Positions 17,911 to 27,216 of a stretch of DNA of 64,000 nucleotides are shown here, one piece after another. The notes beneath the pieces were generated by a model. The model made no database searches, was not told where the DNA came from, and saw only the letters and a list, made by a program, of their open reading frames with translations. This stretch comes from Deltaproteobacteria bacterium HGW-Deltaproteobacteria-8 (GTDB lineage Bacteria; Desulfobacterota; Desulfovibrionia; Desulfovibrionales; Desulfovibrionaceae), in assembly GCA_002840405.1 (NCBI GenBank), contig PHAR01000011.1, positions 1 to 64,000 of the forward strand, in the 5' to 3' direction. The number at the start of each line of letters is the position of its first letter. Position 1 is the stretch's first letter. Both the position numbers and the translations under genes were made by a program.

Positions 17911-19620
17911 CTACACGATCACAAGCTGTTCTTCTTCGGTATCAGAAGCTTTTTCATATTCACAGGGCAAGCGCGTCACCGCAAGCCCGGCGAAAGAACG
18001 AGAGGTAATGACCTTGTTGATGACCGGGGCAAGCCGCTGCTCAACGCGTGTCCACTGGCCATCTTCGAGTTCGTAGACAGTCCCGGATTTCATCCGGATC
18101 GAAACGCAGTGTTTTGGAGCACAGTCGACGCGGTCAATCATTGACCGCATCTGCATCGAAATCCGCACCCGGCGGGCGTAGACAGCATCATCCGACATGT
18201 CTATCCCCTCAGGCGCCACGCCGGCCTGTCTGAACAAATCTGTATTTTCGGCTGCCTGGCGAGCCTCCGCCGCCACGCCACGGGCCGCTGCAAGACGCTC
18301 CCGAAGGCTTTTCCGCTTCCTGTGCTCTTCAAGCAAGGCCCGCTTCAACTCGTTCATGTCCTCAAGGGCTTTATCGTCTAGCAGGCTGACGAGATTCGCA
18401 ATATTGGCATCTGCTTTATCCAGTTCGGCCTTCAGTTTTTCAACGAGATCCATGTTTTCCAGTTCAGCTTCGCGGTGCAACCCTGCAGCCTCGATTATGT
18501 CGATCTCTTTCAAGGTTCCGGCCAAAATGAAGTTCTCTAATACCCTGTAATTATACCAGCTGTAGTTCTGGCAGCCGAGCTTCTCCAGCCCCGACGAGCA
18601 CACCAGATACATTGCCCAGGGCTTCTCCCGTTTCTTGTCGTGGGTGCGGTTGAGGAAACGCATCGTGCCGCCGCAAACCGTGCATTGGGCAAGCCCCTGG
18701 AACAGGTTTGCAAATTTCTTTCCCTTGCGGCCTGAATGTCCTGTTCGTCGCACATGTGACATGCCTTGAATTCTATTGAACAGCTCTGGGCTGATGATTG
18801 GCGGATAATAGTCAGGTATTCTCTTTTGAGCGACATGGACCTCCTTGGTCTTGGTTTCTGGCTCGTAGTCGCCAACGACCGCGCGGTTGTGCAAAACTTT
18901 GAAAATATAGCTCGGGTGCCATACGGGCCGGCGTTTGTTCCAAGCTGGTATGCCTTCATTCATCAGAGCGCGGGCGATGGCCCCTCGGCCTATGCCGTCA
19001 GAATACATGCCATAGATGCGCTTCACGATCTCGACACGTTCAGGGATCAGGCAGAACTCTCCGTTCTTGACTTCCATCCACAGGGGGCACTGGCTGGTGA
19101 CCGGTGTCCCTTGCGCTGCTAAGAGGCGCTTTGTCACCCAGTTCGCCAGAGATCGCTTGGATTTGTGCTCGCTCTCGCTGTTGGCCCGCGCCATTTCCGA
19201 GATGATCGGAAACAGGGCCACGTAGGTGAGGCTGTCCATGACCATGTTGATGGACGTGATGCCTATCCGGATTTCAGCTTTGATGATGTCGAGCAGAAGT
19301 TGCAGCGCGCTGCTTGGCTCATCTCGGGTCAGGCGGTCAATGGACTCAACGATGAGCATCGACCCTTTCTCGATAACGTTGTCACGCGCAAGATCTAAGA
19401 ATGTTCCAAGGGCTCCGCCTTTAGAATTTTTGCTGCGGTAGGCGGAGACGCCGATATCTGAAAGAGTTTCGTCGATCGTCAGGCCGTGGCGCGCAGCGAA
19501 TTCTTTTGCCGCCTCAACCTGTCGACGTTCACCGTCCCCCCAGGCCTGAGACTGGCTAGACAGGCGGATGTATGCGAAAGCCTTAGCCGAAACGTGTTTC
19601 TTCTCAACGTTGTCTTTCAT
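17911..19620 (-). CDS. Large serine recombinase
   Basis: The 569-residue protein has a resolvase catalytic domain (AYIRLSSQSQAWGDGERRQ with nucleophile Ser21, then GVSAYRSKNSKGG and VESIDRLTRD), a recombinase domain near 190-300, a zinc ribbon (CTVCGG near 325, later CSSG and GCQNY) and a coiled coil near 395-465. Large serine recombinases integrate and excise phages and elements by cutting both strands through phosphoserine. ATG 19620 is chosen because the catalytic fold begins a few residues later. Codon use is less GC-biased than its neighbours, consistent with transfer. It ends against a bidirectional terminator. Confidence 0.93.
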   Translation of the reverse strand: MKDNVEKKHVSAKAFAYIRLSSQSQAWGDGERRQVEAAKEFAARHGLTIDETLSDIGVSAYRSKNSKGGALGTFLDLARDNVIEKGSMLIVESIDRLTRDEPSSALQLLLDIIKAEIRIGITSINMVMDSLTYVALFPIISEMARANSESEHKSKRSLANWVTKRLLAAQGTPVTSQCPLWMEVKNGEFCLIPERVEIVKRIYGMYSDGIGRGAIARALMNEGIPAWNKRRPVWHPSYIFKVLHNRAVVGDYEPETKTKEVHVAQKRIPDYYPPIISPELFNRIQGMSHVRRTGHSGRKGKKFANLFQGLAQCTVCGGTMRFLNRTHDKKREKPWAMYLVCSSGLEKLGCQNYSWYNYRVLENFILAGTLKEIDIIEAAGLHREAELENMDLVEKLKAELDKADANIANLVSLLDDKALEDMNELKRALLEEHRKRKSLRERLAAARGVAAEARQAAENTDLFRQAGVAPEGIDMSDDAVYARRVRISMQMRSMIDRVDCAPKHCVSIRMKSGTVYELEDGQWTRVEQRLAPVINKVITSRSFAGLAVTRLPCEYEKASDTEEEQLVIV

Positions 19621-19766
19621 GGCGCCAGTATAGCTGCGGAAATCATCTGAAGCCAGGAAAATACTGAGGGCAACCGGGAGCGCCAACGGCTACGCTGTGA
19701 TGAAGTCGTTACATTCAAAGCAGTTACATAATAGTAGTGGGTGTATTATTGAGCCTCCCCTGCCCG

Positions 19767-19841
19767 CCAGAGGGCCTGAGGCCCTCTGGACTCCCCATTG
19801 CGCCGAAAGGGCTGTTTCAGGAGGAACCTGAAACAGCCCTT
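19767..19841. repeat. Dispersed palindrome pair, copy 1
   Basis: CCAGAGGGCC-TGA-GGCCCTCTGG (19767-19789) is followed by ACTCCCCATTGCGCCG and then a 15-bp hairpin AAGGGCTGTTTCAGG / CCTGAAACAGCCCTT (19807-19841, loop AGGAA). The same two-part module occurs in the opposite orientation near 47.6 kb, and its first half recurs at 26854-26876. It follows no gene directly on this strand; it sits between the recombinase and the nitrogen genes. Confidence 0.85.
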
Positions 19842-19912
19842 GCTTTCTTTGGGGAAATCACGGGAGCGCGTATTTCTCTTCGCCCATCGTCTCCTCTTCA
19901 AATGGGCCAACC

Positions 19913-19956
19913 GCGCGCGGGGCTTTCGAGCGTCTCCGCTCGAAAACCCCGCGCGC
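19913..19956. repeat. 18-bp inverted repeat with one mismatch
   Basis: GCGCGCGGGGCTTTCGAG (19913-19930) pairs with CTCGAAAACCCCGCGCGC (19939-19956) except for one base; the loop is CGTCTCCG. A decayed relative of the left half (AAAAGCCCCGCGCACGG) is visible near 27007-27022, so this seems to be part of the dispersed repeat family. Confidence 0.6.
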
Positions 19957-20017
19957 ATTGTTGCTGGCCAGCCCGGGCCGTGGCCTTTGCCCGCACCACC
20001 CCGGCCCAGGCCCTATG

Positions 20018-20060
20018 AGGGGGTCCGGGGGGCATCATGCCACCCGGCCGCCGGAGGCCA
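20018..20060. repeat. Dispersed palindrome, second form
   Basis: GGGGGTCCGGGGGGC-ATCAT-GCCACCCGGCCGCCGG lies here; the arms pair with one mismatch. The same frame (GGGGGTCCGGGGGGC...GGCCGCCGGAGG) recurs near 47596-47633 with perfect arms. Confidence 0.7.
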
Positions 20061-20162
20061 TTGATTCTCTCCCCTCTCCCCGCACATTTCCGTTGACCCC
20101 TGCCCGGAACAGGTGAACATGGTGCATGTCTTGTGTCCTGGCTGTTCGTCCGAGCCAAGGCG

Positions 20163-20177
20163 GCACCCTCTGGGCGC
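20163..20177. promoter_or_regulatory. Possible enhancer (NtrC-like) half-site pair
   Basis: GGCACC-CTCT-GGGCGCC is an imperfect dyad resembling GCACC/GGTGC enhancer half sites. It lies about 160 bases upstream of the candidate sigma-54 promoter, a normal enhancer distance. Sequence match is partial. Confidence 0.3.
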
Positions 20178-20329
20178 CGGCGATGCGCGCGCGTGTCCGG
20201 GGCAGATATTACAATTATGGAAATGGCGGCCCACAGTTTTGCGTTCCTGAATAAAATGCCGCACGCAAAAATGTATGAGCATTTTAAAAATATAAGCAAT
20301 TTCAAGGCGAAAACAAATATCATACTGTT

Positions 20330-20345
20330 TGGCCCGCCTTTTGCT
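20330..20345 (+). promoter_or_regulatory. Candidate sigma-54 promoter for amtB-glnK-glnD
   Basis: TGGCCCGCCTTTTGCT has the obligatory GG and GC spaced by ten bases and matches the consensus TGGCACG-N4-TTGCW at all but one defined position. It lies in an unusually AT-rich stretch (about 20210-20330) suited to bending by IHF, and points toward amtB, whose start is about 235 bases downstream of the predicted +1. Sigma-54 control of ammonium transport is common in bacteria. The long leader is the main reservation. Confidence 0.55.
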
Positions 20346-20590
20346 TTTGTCTGGTCCACACCGCACGAAAACGCAGGGGTACTGACAAATGTGTATCGTG
20401 TGTGTCTGGAAGCCCTCGGCAACCCGGCCACGTTGCAAACAACAGCGCGGCACGCTGGTGAAAGGCCTGAAGGAAGGCGCAATGAGGACGGTTGAGACAT
20501 TATTTACAATTACGTGAAGGCGTTGCCCGGCCGGGGCGTTAGGAGCTGGCCGGGCGTTTCCCTGGACCCGAGAGGAAGGAGGATCCCTCA

Positions 20591-21796
20591 ATGAACGCGG
20601 CGGATACTGCATTTGTGCTCATCTGCTCGGCCCTGGTCATGTTCATGACCCCAGGCCTGGCGCTGTTTTATGGCGGCATGGTGCGCAGCAAAAACGTGCT
20701 CGGCACCATCATGCAGAGCTTCATCCTGCTGGGCCTGGTCTCGGTGCTCTGGGCCGTGTGCGGCTACACCCTGGCCTTTGGCACGGACCACGGCGGCATC
20801 ATCGGCGGCCTGGACTTCCTGTTCCTGAACGGCGTGGGCCTGGACGCCACGGGCGGCCCGGTTGAGAACATTCCGCACATGGCCTTCATGATCTTCCAGT
20901 GCATGTTCGCGGTCATCACGCCTGCGCTCATCACCGGCGCCTTTGCCGAGCGCATGAAGTTTGGCGGCTTTCTGGTCTTCAGCGCCCTGTGGCTGATCCT
21001 GGTGTACTGTCCCATGGCCCACTGGGTCTGGGGCAAGGGCTGGATGGCGTCCATGGGCGCGCTGGACTTCGCGGGCGGAGCGGTGGTGCACATGAGCTCT
21101 GCCGCTGCTGCCCTGGCTGCGGTCGTCGTGCTGGGCAAGCGCAAGGGCCACGGCCACACCCCGTTCATTCCCCACAACCTGCCCATGACCGTGCTCGGCG
21201 CGAGCATCCTGTGGTTCGGCTGGTTCGGCTTCAACGCCGGTTCGGCCCTGGCTGCGGACGGCTTCGCGGTAAACGCCTTTGTGACCACGCACATGGCTGC
21301 CGCCGCTGCGTCCCTGGGCTGGATCTTCATGGAGTGGAGGCACTCCGGCAAGGCCACGACGCTCGGCGCGGCCTCGGGCGCGGTGGCGGGTCTGGTGGCC
21401 ATCACCCCGGCGGCCGGATTCGTGACGGTCATGCCGGCCCTGCTCATCGGCCTGGGCGGCGGCGTGTTCTGCTTTCTCGGCGTGCTCTTGAAGAACAGGT
21501 TCGGCTACGACGACGCGCTGGACGTGGTCGGCGTGCACGGCGTGGGCGGCACCTGGGGCGCCATCGCCACCGGGCTCTTTGCCAGCATCAACAAGGCCAC
21601 CGGGCTTTTCTATGGCAATCCGTCGCAGCTTTGGATACAGTTGGCCTCAGTGGCGGGCACCTGGATCTTCTGCTTCGTGGCCAGCCTGCTCCTCTTCAAG
21701 CTCGTGGACGCCACCGTTGGCCTGCGCGCCAGCCAGGAAGAGGAAGAACGGGGTCTGGACCTCACGCAGCACAATGAGACCGGCTACCAGGCGTAA
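20591..21796 (+). CDS. amtB: Ammonium transporter AmtB
   Basis: The 401-residue inner-membrane channel carries ammonia/ammonium as a homotrimer. About eleven membrane helices are visible. The N-terminus MNAADTAFVLICSALVMFM has no cleavable signal, followed by the family motif PGLALFYGGMVR. The pore histidines lie in GAVVHMSSAAAAL and GVHGVGGTWGA, and FGWFGFNAGSALAADG is the Amt signature. A strong AAGGAGG precedes the ATG. It is followed after 42 bases by glnK, whose product plugs AmtB when nitrogen is plentiful. A sigma-54-like promoter lies upstream. Confidence 0.97.
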   Translation: MNAADTAFVLICSALVMFMTPGLALFYGGMVRSKNVLGTIMQSFILLGLVSVLWAVCGYTLAFGTDHGGIIGGLDFLFLNGVGLDATGGPVENIPHMAFMIFQCMFAVITPALITGAFAERMKFGGFLVFSALWLILVYCPMAHWVWGKGWMASMGALDFAGGAVVHMSSAAAALAAVVVLGKRKGHGHTPFIPHNLPMTVLGASILWFGWFGFNAGSALAADGFAVNAFVTTHMAAAAASLGWIFMEWRHSGKATTLGAASGAVAGLVAITPAAGFVTVMPALLIGLGGGVFCFLGVLLKNRFGYDDALDVVGVHGVGGTWGAIATGLFASINKATGLFYGNPSQLWIQLASVAGTWIFCFVASLLLFKLVDATVGLRASQEEEERGLDLTQHNETGYQA

Positions 21797-22177
<381 letters not shown>

Positions 22178-22201
22178 GCCCCCGCTGTCTGCCCCGCGTC
22201 C

Positions 22202-25126
22202 ATGACCAGGGAAACCGAAAGCGAACCTACCGGACCGGTCCTGCCGTCCTCAGCGCTCACGCTGCGGCAGGGCCGGTCCTCCCTGGCCGAGGCTGCCCGC
22301 AAAGGCGACCTCCAAGGCTACCCGGCCGCCGCCTCCAGCCTCATGGACGCCTATTTCCGCGAGCGTCTGGCCGAACTGTCCGAACATCACGATCTCCCCG
22401 CCGACTCCCCCCCCTATGCCCTTGTCGCCGTGGGCGGCTATGGCCGCAGCGAGCTGTGCCCGGCCTCGGACGTGGACGTGCTCGTGCTCTACGAGGGCGC
22501 GGTGCCCGCGAGCGCAGAGGAGCTCTCGCGCGGGCTGTTCCACCCGCTCTGGGACCTGGGCCTGGACCTCGGGCATGGCGTGCGCACCCTCAAGGACGGC
22601 TTGGCCCTGGCCAGGGAGGACACCCAGGTCCTGACCTCGCTGTTGGACATCCGGCTGCTCGCCGGGGACGCGCGCGTGCTGGAGCGCTTCCGGCATGAAT
22701 TTTCCGACAAGGTGCTGGCCGAGGCCGCCGAGCCCTTCGGCCAGTGGGTGCTGGCCCACAACGTCCAGCGCCGCGCCGAGTTCGGCGATTCCTCCGGCCT
22801 GCTCGAACCGGAGCTGAAGAACGGCCTGGGGGCCTTGCGCGACGTGCACCAGATCCACTGGCTGCTCGGCCTCCGCCCCACCGTGGCCAAGCCCTTCACG
22901 CCTGGCGACCGCGAGCTGCTCGAAGCTGACTACGCCTTTGTGCTGGCCGCGCGCACGGCCCTGCACCTGGCAGCAAAGCGCAAGACCGACCGCCTGTCCT
23001 TCGACTACCAGCCCCAGGTGGCCCGCGCCCTGGGCTTTGCCGGGGCCGATCCCTGCGCCGAGCCCGATGCTCAGCCCGAAATTCAGTCCGGCGCCCATGT
23101 ATGTGAGCAGGACCCGGGCCTGGCCACCGGCCTGGCGGTGGAGGCCTTCCTCTCGCGCCTGCACCAGAGCATGATGCGCATCCGGTCCATGCGCCAGGCC
23201 TGCTGGCTGGGCGCCTTTCCGCCCACGGCCCACATCCCGGCCCTGCCGCCCGATACGCCGCAGGGCATCCTCGACACCCCCACGGGCGTGGCCTTTGCGG
23301 ACGAGGATCCGCTGCCCGGCCCGGACCTGATCCTGGCCCTGTTCGTCGCCGCCGCCCAGGCTGCCCGGCCCGTGGCCTGGTCCGCCCTGCGCGCCACGCG
23401 CCAGGCCCTGGCCGACCCCGCCCTGCGCGCCGCCTTCGCCACCCTGCCCGGCACCCTCGCCGCGCTCATCGCCATCTTCCGGGTCTCCGGCCGCGACGCC
23501 GAAAGCTCGCCGCTCTCGCTGGTTTCGGGCAAGCCCAAGCCGCAGGGAGCCCTGGTGCGCGCGCTCAAGGGCTTCTTCGCCGCGGGCAAGGTCCCTGGCG
23601 AGGCGGACCCGCCGCCGCTGCCCACCACCCCGAGCCTGTCCACGGCCCTGCAGTCCATGCTCGACACCGGCCTGCTGGCCGCCCTGGTGCCGGAGTTTGG
23701 GCCCGTGGAGCATCTGGTGCAGTTCGACGACTTCCACATCCACCCCGTGGGCAAGCACACCCTTGAGGTGGTGCGCACCCTGGCCGCCCTGCCGGAGAGC
23801 GAGGATGCGCGGCTGGCCGAGTGCGCCCGGTCCCTGCCGCACTACGAGCGCCTGCTGCTGGCCGGGTTCGCCCACGACCTGGCCAAGCCCGACCGCGACC
23901 ATTCCGGCACGGGCGCGCGCCTTGCTGCGGACGTCCTGCGCCGCCTGGGCGCGGACGAGGAGACCCTCGCCGACGTGGCTTTCCTGGTGCGGGAGCACCT
24001 GCTCATCCCCAAGACGGCCACCCGCCGCGACCTGGCCGACGAGTCCGTGGCCGCGCGCCTGGCCGAGGTCTGCGGCACACCCGAGCGCCTGGACATGCTG
24101 CACTTGCTGGCCGTGGCCGACTCCAGCTCCACCGGCCCGCGCGCCTGGAACCCCTGGACCGCGTCGCTGTTCACGGAGCTGACCATGAAGGCCCGGCACC
24201 TCCTGACCAGCGGCCCCCTGGCCGAGCCCCGCGCCGTGGAGAACAGCCGCAAGGTGCGCGAAGCCGCGCTTGCCCTGGCCGAAAAGCCCGGCGGCTCAGG
24301 CGAACCGGCCCTGGGCCGCGCCTATGCCGAGGCCTGCCTGGAGCGCATGCCCGCGCGGGCCACCCTGGTGCTCGAAGCGCCGACCCTGGTGCGGCACATG
24401 GAGCTGGCCCGGCGCTTCCGCGCCAGCCTGGACGAGGACCTGGTGCGCAAGCCCTCGAGCAAGGCGGGCATCGGGGTGGTGGAAATCGTGGCCGTGCCCC
24501 TGCCCGGGGCCAAGGCCTTCCAAGTCAGCCTGGCGGCCCTGAACCAGCCGGGGCTGTTCGCGGTCATGGCCGGGGTGCTGGCCCTGCACGACCTGAACAT
24601 CCTCTCGGCCGAGGTGCTGACCTGGACCGGCGGGCCGCCTGCGGTGGACATGGGCGGCAACGTCAGCGCCAACGGTGGCGGCGGCAACATGGCCCTGGAC
24701 ATGTTCGTGGTGCAGGAGCCCGCCGAGGGCCTGTACCTGGACGACCTCTGGCAGCGCATCCGCCGCGCGGTGAGCTACGCGCTGCTCGGCAAGCTCGAGC
24801 TGGAGTACCGCCTGGAGCAGAAGCGCATCTCGCCGCTCACCCCGCCCTCGCGCGCGCCCAAGGCCCGGCGCAAGGTGCGCGTGGATTTCGAGGCCAGCGA
24901 TTTCTACACCCTGGTCGAGATCGCCGCGCCCGACCGTCTGGGCCTGCTGCACGACCTGGCGCGCGCCCTGGCGGGCCTGCATCTGGAGATCCACCTGGCG
25001 CGCATCGCCACCAGCGCCGGGCGCATCCACGACTCCTTCTACGTGCGCAGCGAGGGCGGGCAGAAGCTCACCGACCCGGCCCAGGCCGAGGAGATCAAGA
25101 AGGCGCTTTTGTCCGTGTCCAAATGA
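22202..25126 (+). CDS. glnD: PII uridylyltransferase/uridylyl-removing enzyme GlnD
   Basis: The 974-residue bifunctional glutamine sensor adds UMP to Tyr51 of PII when glutamine is low and removes it when high. In order: nucleotidyltransferase (VGGYGRSELCPASDVDVLVLYE split around residue 80), the GlnD helical linker, the HD domain (GFAHDLAKPDRDHSGTGA near 555), and two C-terminal ACT domains (LNQPGLFAVMAGVLALHDLNI and APDRLGLLHDLARALAGLHL). Length is near the family's upper range, with Ala/Pro-rich inserts, one around residues 280-290 reading DAQPEIQSGAHVC. Unusually it is in the amtB-glnK operon rather than alone. Confidence 0.96.
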   Translation: MTRETESEPTGPVLPSSALTLRQGRSSLAEAARKGDLQGYPAAASSLMDAYFRERLAELSEHHDLPADSPPYALVAVGGYGRSELCPASDVDVLVLYEGAVPASAEELSRGLFHPLWDLGLDLGHGVRTLKDGLALAREDTQVLTSLLDIRLLAGDARVLERFRHEFSDKVLAEAAEPFGQWVLAHNVQRRAEFGDSSGLLEPELKNGLGALRDVHQIHWLLGLRPTVAKPFTPGDRELLEADYAFVLAARTALHLAAKRKTDRLSFDYQPQVARALGFAGADPCAEPDAQPEIQSGAHVCEQDPGLATGLAVEAFLSRLHQSMMRIRSMRQACWLGAFPPTAHIPALPPDTPQGILDTPTGVAFADEDPLPGPDLILALFVAAAQAARPVAWSALRATRQALADPALRAAFATLPGTLAALIAIFRVSGRDAESSPLSLVSGKPKPQGALVRALKGFFAAGKVPGEADPPPLPTTPSLSTALQSMLDTGLLAALVPEFGPVEHLVQFDDFHIHPVGKHTLEVVRTLAALPESEDARLAECARSLPHYERLLLAGFAHDLAKPDRDHSGTGARLAADVLRRLGADEETLADVAFLVREHLLIPKTATRRDLADESVAARLAEVCGTPERLDMLHLLAVADSSSTGPRAWNPWTASLFTELTMKARHLLTSGPLAEPRAVENSRKVREAALALAEKPGGSGEPALGRAYAEACLERMPARATLVLEAPTLVRHMELARRFRASLDEDLVRKPSSKAGIGVVEIVAVPLPGAKAFQVSLAALNQPGLFAVMAGVLALHDLNILSAEVLTWTGGPPAVDMGGNVSANGGGGNMALDMFVVQEPAEGLYLDDLWQRIRRAVSYALLGKLELEYRLEQKRISPLTPPSRAPKARRKVRVDFEASDFYTLVEIAAPDRLGLLHDLARALAGLHLEIHLARIATSAGRIHDSFYVRSEGGQKLTDPAQAEEIKKALLSVSK

Positions 25127-25129
25127 AAA

Positions 25130-25158
25130 GGGCAGGGCGGTACAGCCCCGCCCCCTGT
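25130..25158. terminator. GC-rich hairpin after glnD
   Basis: GGGCAGGGCGG (25130-25140) can pair with CCGCCCCCTG (about 25148-25157) with a bulge. There is no T-run, so termination is uncertain; it separates convergent genes. Confidence 0.35.
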
Positions 25159-25195
25159 GTGCGTCAGCGCAATTGCGGCCCCGCCCGCCAGTCGG

Positions 25196-25666
25196 TCAGG
25201 AGGGCAGCAGGTCTTCGCCGAAGCGGTTCGTGCCCCTGGTTCCGGGGATGAACAGCATCAGGAACGCGACATAGAGGTTGAGCAGCGGCACCAGGGTCAG
25301 CCACATCCAGTGCCCGGACCTGTCCAGGTCGTGCAGCCGCTTGATGCCGATGACGATGTGCGAGTAGGCCGCGCAGAACCAGAACAGCATGCCCAGCGCG
25401 GGCAGGATCATGGAAGCCACCATCCCGCCAGCCAGCAGCGTCCCGAAGGCGGCCCAGTACTTCGCCCGGTTCAGGCGTCCGTCATAGGCCAGCAGCACAT
25501 ATTTCAGGTTCTGCCAGTCCAGAAAGGGCCTGGCTGCGTCATAGCCCCCGGCCATCCCCGCAAAGACCGTGTTCTGGCCCGCAGGGCCTGGCTGCAAGGT
25601 CGCGTGGCAGTGCTTGCAGCGCAGCGCGCCTTCCTTGATCTCTTCCTTGCAGTATGGGCACAGCAT
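25196..25666 (-). CDS. DUF805 inner-membrane protein with N-terminal zinc ribbon
   Basis: The 156-residue protein begins with a zinc ribbon (CPYCKEEIKEGALRCKHC, residues 3-19), then a linker, then a DUF805 membrane domain: the DGRLNRAKYWAAF entry motif, three or four hydrophobic helices, and the conserved IGIKRLHDLDRSGHW loop. ATG 25666 places the ribbon at the very N-terminus. DUF805 proteins have no established function. The fusion of ribbon and DUF805 is seen in other bacteria. It is convergent with glnD and divergent from the next gene. Confidence 0.85.
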   Translation of the reverse strand: MLCPYCKEEIKEGALRCKHCHATLQPGPAGQNTVFAGMAGGYDAARPFLDWQNLKYVLLAYDGRLNRAKYWAAFGTLLAGGMVASMILPALGMLFWFCAAYSHIVIGIKRLHDLDRSGHWMWLTLVPLLNLYVAFLMLFIPGTRGTNRFGEDLLPS

Positions 25667-25924
25667 GAGGCGGACTCCTTCGGGTTTCTGGCCGGCCTCC
25701 CGGACGGGGCAAGAGGCCATGGATCATGGGGGTACGTACCCGAGAAGCCCTGCCCGCGCAAGAAAACGGCCAACAGCCCCAAGCCCGGGCAGGCCCTGCC
25801 GCTGCCGCGCCCCGCGTGTTTTCCGTCAACTCCAGCGTTAACCCCGGCCCGCACCCGTTGCCAGCTCCGGCGCTTTGCGCTAGCCTGCGCACACTCTCCA
25901 AATCAATAATCACCGGAGGCACCC

Positions 25925-26641
25925 ATGCGCCCGACACGTAGAATTTTCGCCGCAGCCCTCACCACCACGCTCGCAGCCGTCCTGCTCCTCGCGCCCGCGC
26001 CGGGCCAGGCCTTCAGCCTGGGCGGCCTGTTTGGTTCGCGCGTGGACAAGGAGCTCGTGGCCCAGGTGCCCCGGGACAAATACGGGGCCATCGACAAGGC
26101 CGACTTCGAGCTGGCCGTGGCGAACGAGGAAGTGTCCCTGGCCAAGCTCAAGGAAGAACTGGCCGACCGCCAGGACGACTACGCGGGCATAGCCACCAAG
26201 CTGGCCAAGGCCCAGGCCACCGCGGCCGAGCTGGCGCTGGACACCGCGCGCATCAACGCCGTGGACGCGGCAGGCCTGGGCAAGAAGGAAGACAACCTGA
26301 AGATCAAGGCTGACCTGAACGAGGACAGCAACAAGAACGAGGTGGAACGCATCCAGCTCAAGTCCAAGCTCGACCAGACCGACCTCTTTGTGCGCGACCT
26401 GACCAACCGCGTGGCCGACAAGGAAAAGTCCGTGGCCGTATTCAAGAACCGTCGCCTCGGCGCGCCGCCTTCCACCGCCGTGGCCCCGGCCGCAGCGCCC
26501 GCCGCCGCTCCCGCCCCGGCCGTTGTTCCCGCGCCCGCTGCCGGCGCCCCCGGCAGCCAGCCCGTGGAGATCATCCGCCAGGAGCTTCCGGCTCCGCCCC
26601 CGCCCCCGGCCCCCGCGCCCGAGGCGGACCTGAAGAACTAG
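25925..26641 (+). CDS. Secreted coiled-coil protein with Pro/Ala-rich tail
   Basis: The 238-residue protein has a signal peptide (RRIFAAALTTTLAAVLLL, cleavage probably after GQA near residue 29). Residues about 55-175 are charged and helical with heptad spacing (LAKLKEELADRQDDYAGIA), probably a coiled coil. Residues 185 onward are Pro/Ala repeats (AAPAAAPAPAVVPAPAAG) ending in PAPEADLKN. No enzymatic motif is visible. A periplasmic or outer-membrane structural role is inferred from signal, coiled coil and extended tail. An AGGC-rich ribosome site (GGAGGC) precedes the ATG. Confidence 0.75.
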   Translation: MRPTRRIFAAALTTTLAAVLLLAPAPGQAFSLGGLFGSRVDKELVAQVPRDKYGAIDKADFELAVANEEVSLAKLKEELADRQDDYAGIATKLAKAQATAAELALDTARINAVDAAGLGKKEDNLKIKADLNEDSNKNEVERIQLKSKLDQTDLFVRDLTNRVADKEKSVAVFKNRRLGAPPSTAVAPAAAPAAAPAPAVVPAPAAGAPGSQPVEIIRQELPAPPPPPAPAPEADLKN

Positions 26642-27216
26642 CGCCAAGAGCCCCGGCAGGCACCCTGCCCAGGCCCCCGCAGACTGCCCACGACCGCGCC
26701 CGACCCGGCTTTGCCACACTCGGCAAGCCAGGCCGGGCGCTGCTTCACAGCCCCTTCCGCAATGACCGCAACAAGGCACAACAAGGCCTGATTCCGAGCA
26801 ACCCCCGAGGCGCTGCCTCCGGCGGCCGGAGTCCTGGCAATAGCCTCCGGCGGCCAAAGGGCCTGAGGCCCTTTGGAATCCCCAGAGGGCCTGGGCCGGG
26901 GCGGCCTGGGCAAGACGCGTTGGCTGGGCTGGGCCGCAAACAATGTGCGCGCCCCCTTCGGGGTTTCAGGGGTGTCGTACAGGGATGACACACTGTGCTT
27001 TGGCCCAAAAGCCCCGCGCACGGTTGGCCCTCATTCCAAGGGAAGAGGGTTGGCACCGCTTTCGACCATCCACCGATGCCCACAGACCGCCCGCCGAAGC
27101 GTCGATGCTCCGACCCTTTACGACCCTTGCCGGGCGGTGCTAGGGCTTGGGCGAGGCTGCCATGTTCACTCGGTGACGGCGGCGATCGGGGATGACAAGC
27201 AAGGGGGGCGCTGCCC
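26642..27216. other. Intergenic region carrying repeat copies and no gene
   Basis: These 575 bases contain the dispersed palindrome at 26854-26876, a second CTCCGGCGGCCGGAG palindrome just before it, and a decayed relative of the 19.9 kb repeat near 27007. The remaining sequence shows no convincing coding frame. It must contain the promoter of the hydantoinase-like gene. Confidence 0.5.
26835..26885. repeat. Dispersed palindrome, copy 3
   Basis: CCAAAGGGCC-TGA-GGCCCTTTGG (26854-26876) differs from the 19767 copy (CCAGAGGGCC...GGCCCTCTGG) by one base in each arm, and the two changes restore pairing. It is framed by GCCTCCGGCGG on the left and AATCCCC on the right, as in the other copies. Confidence 0.85.

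Larger units (their letters stand above)
14198..19620. mobile_element. Small integrated element with tyrosine and serine recombinases
   Basis: This block holds two unrelated site-specific recombinase genes facing each other, two genes without recognisable families, clustered inverted repeats at the left end and less GC-rich, differently biased coding sequence, all between core sulfur-signalling and nitrogen genes. It lacks recognisable phage structural, replication or conjugation genes. The exact ends are not visible; I used the outermost repeat and the serine recombinase start. It may be two nested insertions rather than one. Confidence 0.5.

Noticed and set aside
20133-20495. A 120-codon plus-strand frame in the amtB leader
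   Set aside because: It spans the AT-rich promoter region, has no ribosome site and no family; it is better read as regulatory DNA.
20400-20590. Sigma-54 promoter immediately upstream of amtB
   Set aside because: None of the GG-GC pairs here has the needed ten-base spacing; the candidate at 20330 is better.
22250-24199. A minus-strand frame of about 649 codons over glnD
   Set aside because: Antisense shadow of glnD with no recognisable product.
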